Of a stretch of DNA of 14,664 bases, positions 13,818 through 14,664 are shown piece after piece. The DNA is from Bacillota bacterium (GTDB taxonomy: Bacteria > Bacillota > Clostridia > Lachnospirales > Lachnospiraceae). Within the stretch, counting starts at the first letter, position 1. Every line of letters starts with the position of its first letter. Under the pieces are notes generated by a model, which made no database searches, was not told where the DNA came from, and saw only the letters and a program-made list of their open reading frames with translations. The position numbers and the translations under genes are program-made. Where the stretch lies: NCBI GenBank assembly GCA_023415475.1, contig JAEZKL010000183.1:1-14664 (forward strand), given 5' to 3'.

Positions 13818-14593
13818 TATGCCATCACACTCCTATTCTTAAAGGGCATTCTGCATAGATTAACAATTCCTCTGATCAATGCCGGTAATACTGCCTTGCA
13901 GAGTGCTGCACAAGCCAAGGTAAGCAGCATCCCAATACCAAATACCAGTAACCCTCCGCCAATGAAAGCCATGCCAAGCAACGGAGCACTTAATTGAATG
14001 ACACCTGCGACGAATAATGCAATACCGGCACAGATTAATGCAATCCCGGCTGCGCCAAACCCAAAGATAAGTCCGAAGATTGTGGCAAATACACCAATAA
14101 TGATACCAATAATCGGTAAGGTGATAGGAAGCCCCACCGTAAAAGCTAATATTAGAATAAGGATACCAAAACCGGTATTGGAATTATTATTCTGTGTATT
14201 ATTTTGATTCTTATAACCTGTATAATTGGCTCCCTGCTGCTTCGACTGAGAATAATTCGCTCCTGCCGACTGCTCCGACCTCTCTGCGTCATCATTAATC
14301 GCCTTAGCTGCACCAACAATCTCAAATTGTTCCTCTTTTACAATTGTATCCTTATAACCAGTCTCTGTGAAATATCCCCTGTTATCACGTTCTGCTATAT
14401 TTGAGATAAGATCTGCTTTTATTATGTCAGCCACCTGCTTCGGTGAGCCTAATTCCGCAATGATTTCCTGCTCATGATCTTCCCCTGCATCTTCGAAATA
14501 ACCATTATAATATTTGAGAGCCTCTTCTCTCTCATCTAAAGGGATATCCAACAATAAGCTTTCGAGTTCGTTCATGAATTCTAGCTTTGTCAT
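13817..14593 (-). CDS. HAAS-domain (DUF1700) membrane protein
   Basis: A 258-residue protein. Residues 1-65 form a HAAS-type helical domain: MTKLEFMNELESLL, LDEREEALKYYNGYFEDAGED, then AELGSPKQVADIIKADL. Residues 101-140 are a Gln/Asn/Ser-rich linker with two GANY motifs. Residues 141-240 hold about four hydrophobic helices rich in Gly, Ile and Ala (FGILILILAF..., IIGIIIGVFATIFGLIFG...). In known operons a PadR regulator precedes such proteins, and the HAAS domain is thought to associate with PadR or sense the membrane. Here the start codon directly follows a stop codon of an apparent PadR tail, and the AAGGAGTGA ribosome binding site lies within that tail. The low-complexity linker is the most variable part. 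Function is inferred from domain and context. Confidence 0.9.
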   Translation of the reverse strand: MTKLEFMNELESLLLDIPLDEREEALKYYNGYFEDAGEDHEQEIIAELGSPKQVADIIKADLISNIAERDNRGYFTETGYKDTIVKEEQFEIVGAAKAINDDAERSEQSAGANYSQSKQQGANYTGYKNQNNTQNNNSNTGFGILILILAFTVGLPITLPIIGIIIGVFATIFGLIFGFGAAGIALICAGIALFVAGVIQLSAPLLGMAFIGGGLLVFGIGMLLTLACAALCKAVLPALIRGIVNLCRMPFKNRSVMA

Positions 14594-14664
14594 CTATTTC
14601 ACTCCTTCAAAAATAATATTTATTTTCTTATAATAAGACTCCCACTCGTCTTTATATAACTTAA
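14594..14664 (-). CDS. C-terminal end of a probable PadR-family regulator
   Basis: The window ends inside this gene. The last 22 codons read KLYKDEWESYYKKINIIFEGV plus K, then TAG immediately before the next ATG. The pattern (Y/L)-x-x-E-W-x(3)-(Y/F)-x(3)-I/V-N-x-I-x-x-G recalls the helix at the end of small PadR regulators, which form operons with HAAS and DUF4097 genes. The DNA-binding domain is outside the window, so identity rests on context and this short tail. It probably represses or activates the operon, and autoregulation is common in the family. Confidence 0.5.
   Translation of the reverse strand, partial: KLYKDEWESYYKKINIIFEGVK

Noticed and set aside
14626..14638. TCTTAT-A-ATAAGA inverted repeat as a PadR operator
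   Set aside because: It lies within the coding tail of the upstream gene and does not resemble the usual PadR operator.

Overview
The window looks like chromosomal DNA of a low-GC Clostridia member, most likely Lachnospiraceae-like. The reasons are the AT-rich intergenic DNA, strong GGAGG-type ribosome binding sites, an NAD-linked (class 1B) PyrD/PyrK pair, and a PadR / HAAS / DUF4097 / PspC envelope cassette. Nearly every gene is a recognisable housekeeping or regulatory gene. No rRNA, tRNA or CRISPR array is visible.

Positions 1-2182 (minus strand) hold the 5' end of an unidentified gene, then pyrD and pyrK, which together make the NAD-dependent dihydroorotate dehydrogenase. Between pyrK and yjbQ lies a 55-bp tandem repeat fused to a large nested palindrome. 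A good promoter points through it toward pyrK. Positions 2183-3618 hold yjbQ (minus) and a cyclophilin gene (plus), divergently transcribed from two predicted promoters, then a bidirectional terminator facing pyrF.

Positions 3619-10961 look like one six-gene minus-strand operon: argS, a DUF234-type P-loop ATPase, a DUF815-type AAA ATPase, a Nudix-like protein with a damaged Nudix box, pyrC and pyrF. Spacings are short (45, 45, 1, 69 and -4 nt). The pyrimidine genes are thus split into pyrC-pyrF (behind argS) and pyrK-pyrD (own promoter), separated by yjbQ, the cyclophilin gene and repeats.

Positions 11242-12502 (plus strand) hold a two-gene signalling operon. The first protein carries 29-residue repeats resembling the MshEN c-di-GMP-binding fold, followed by a CheX-like phosphatase domain with an E-x-x-N motif. 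The second is a stand-alone CheY-like receiver. This is the most interesting system in the window: it may link c-di-GMP, or another ligand, to dephosphorylation of a CheY.

Positions 12503-12735 hold a second structured repeat that shares a skeleton with the one upstream of pyrK, and a terminator. Positions 12736-14664 (minus strand) hold a PspC-domain protein, a DUF4097 membrane-anchored beta protein, a HAAS/DUF1700 membrane protein and the last codons of a probable PadR regulator. Together these form a compact envelope-stress-type operon.

Several start codons were moved from the longest possible reading frame to an internal ATG with a clear Shine-Dalgarno sequence (yjbQ, cyclophilin, pyrC, DUF815 ATPase, argS, CheX-like).
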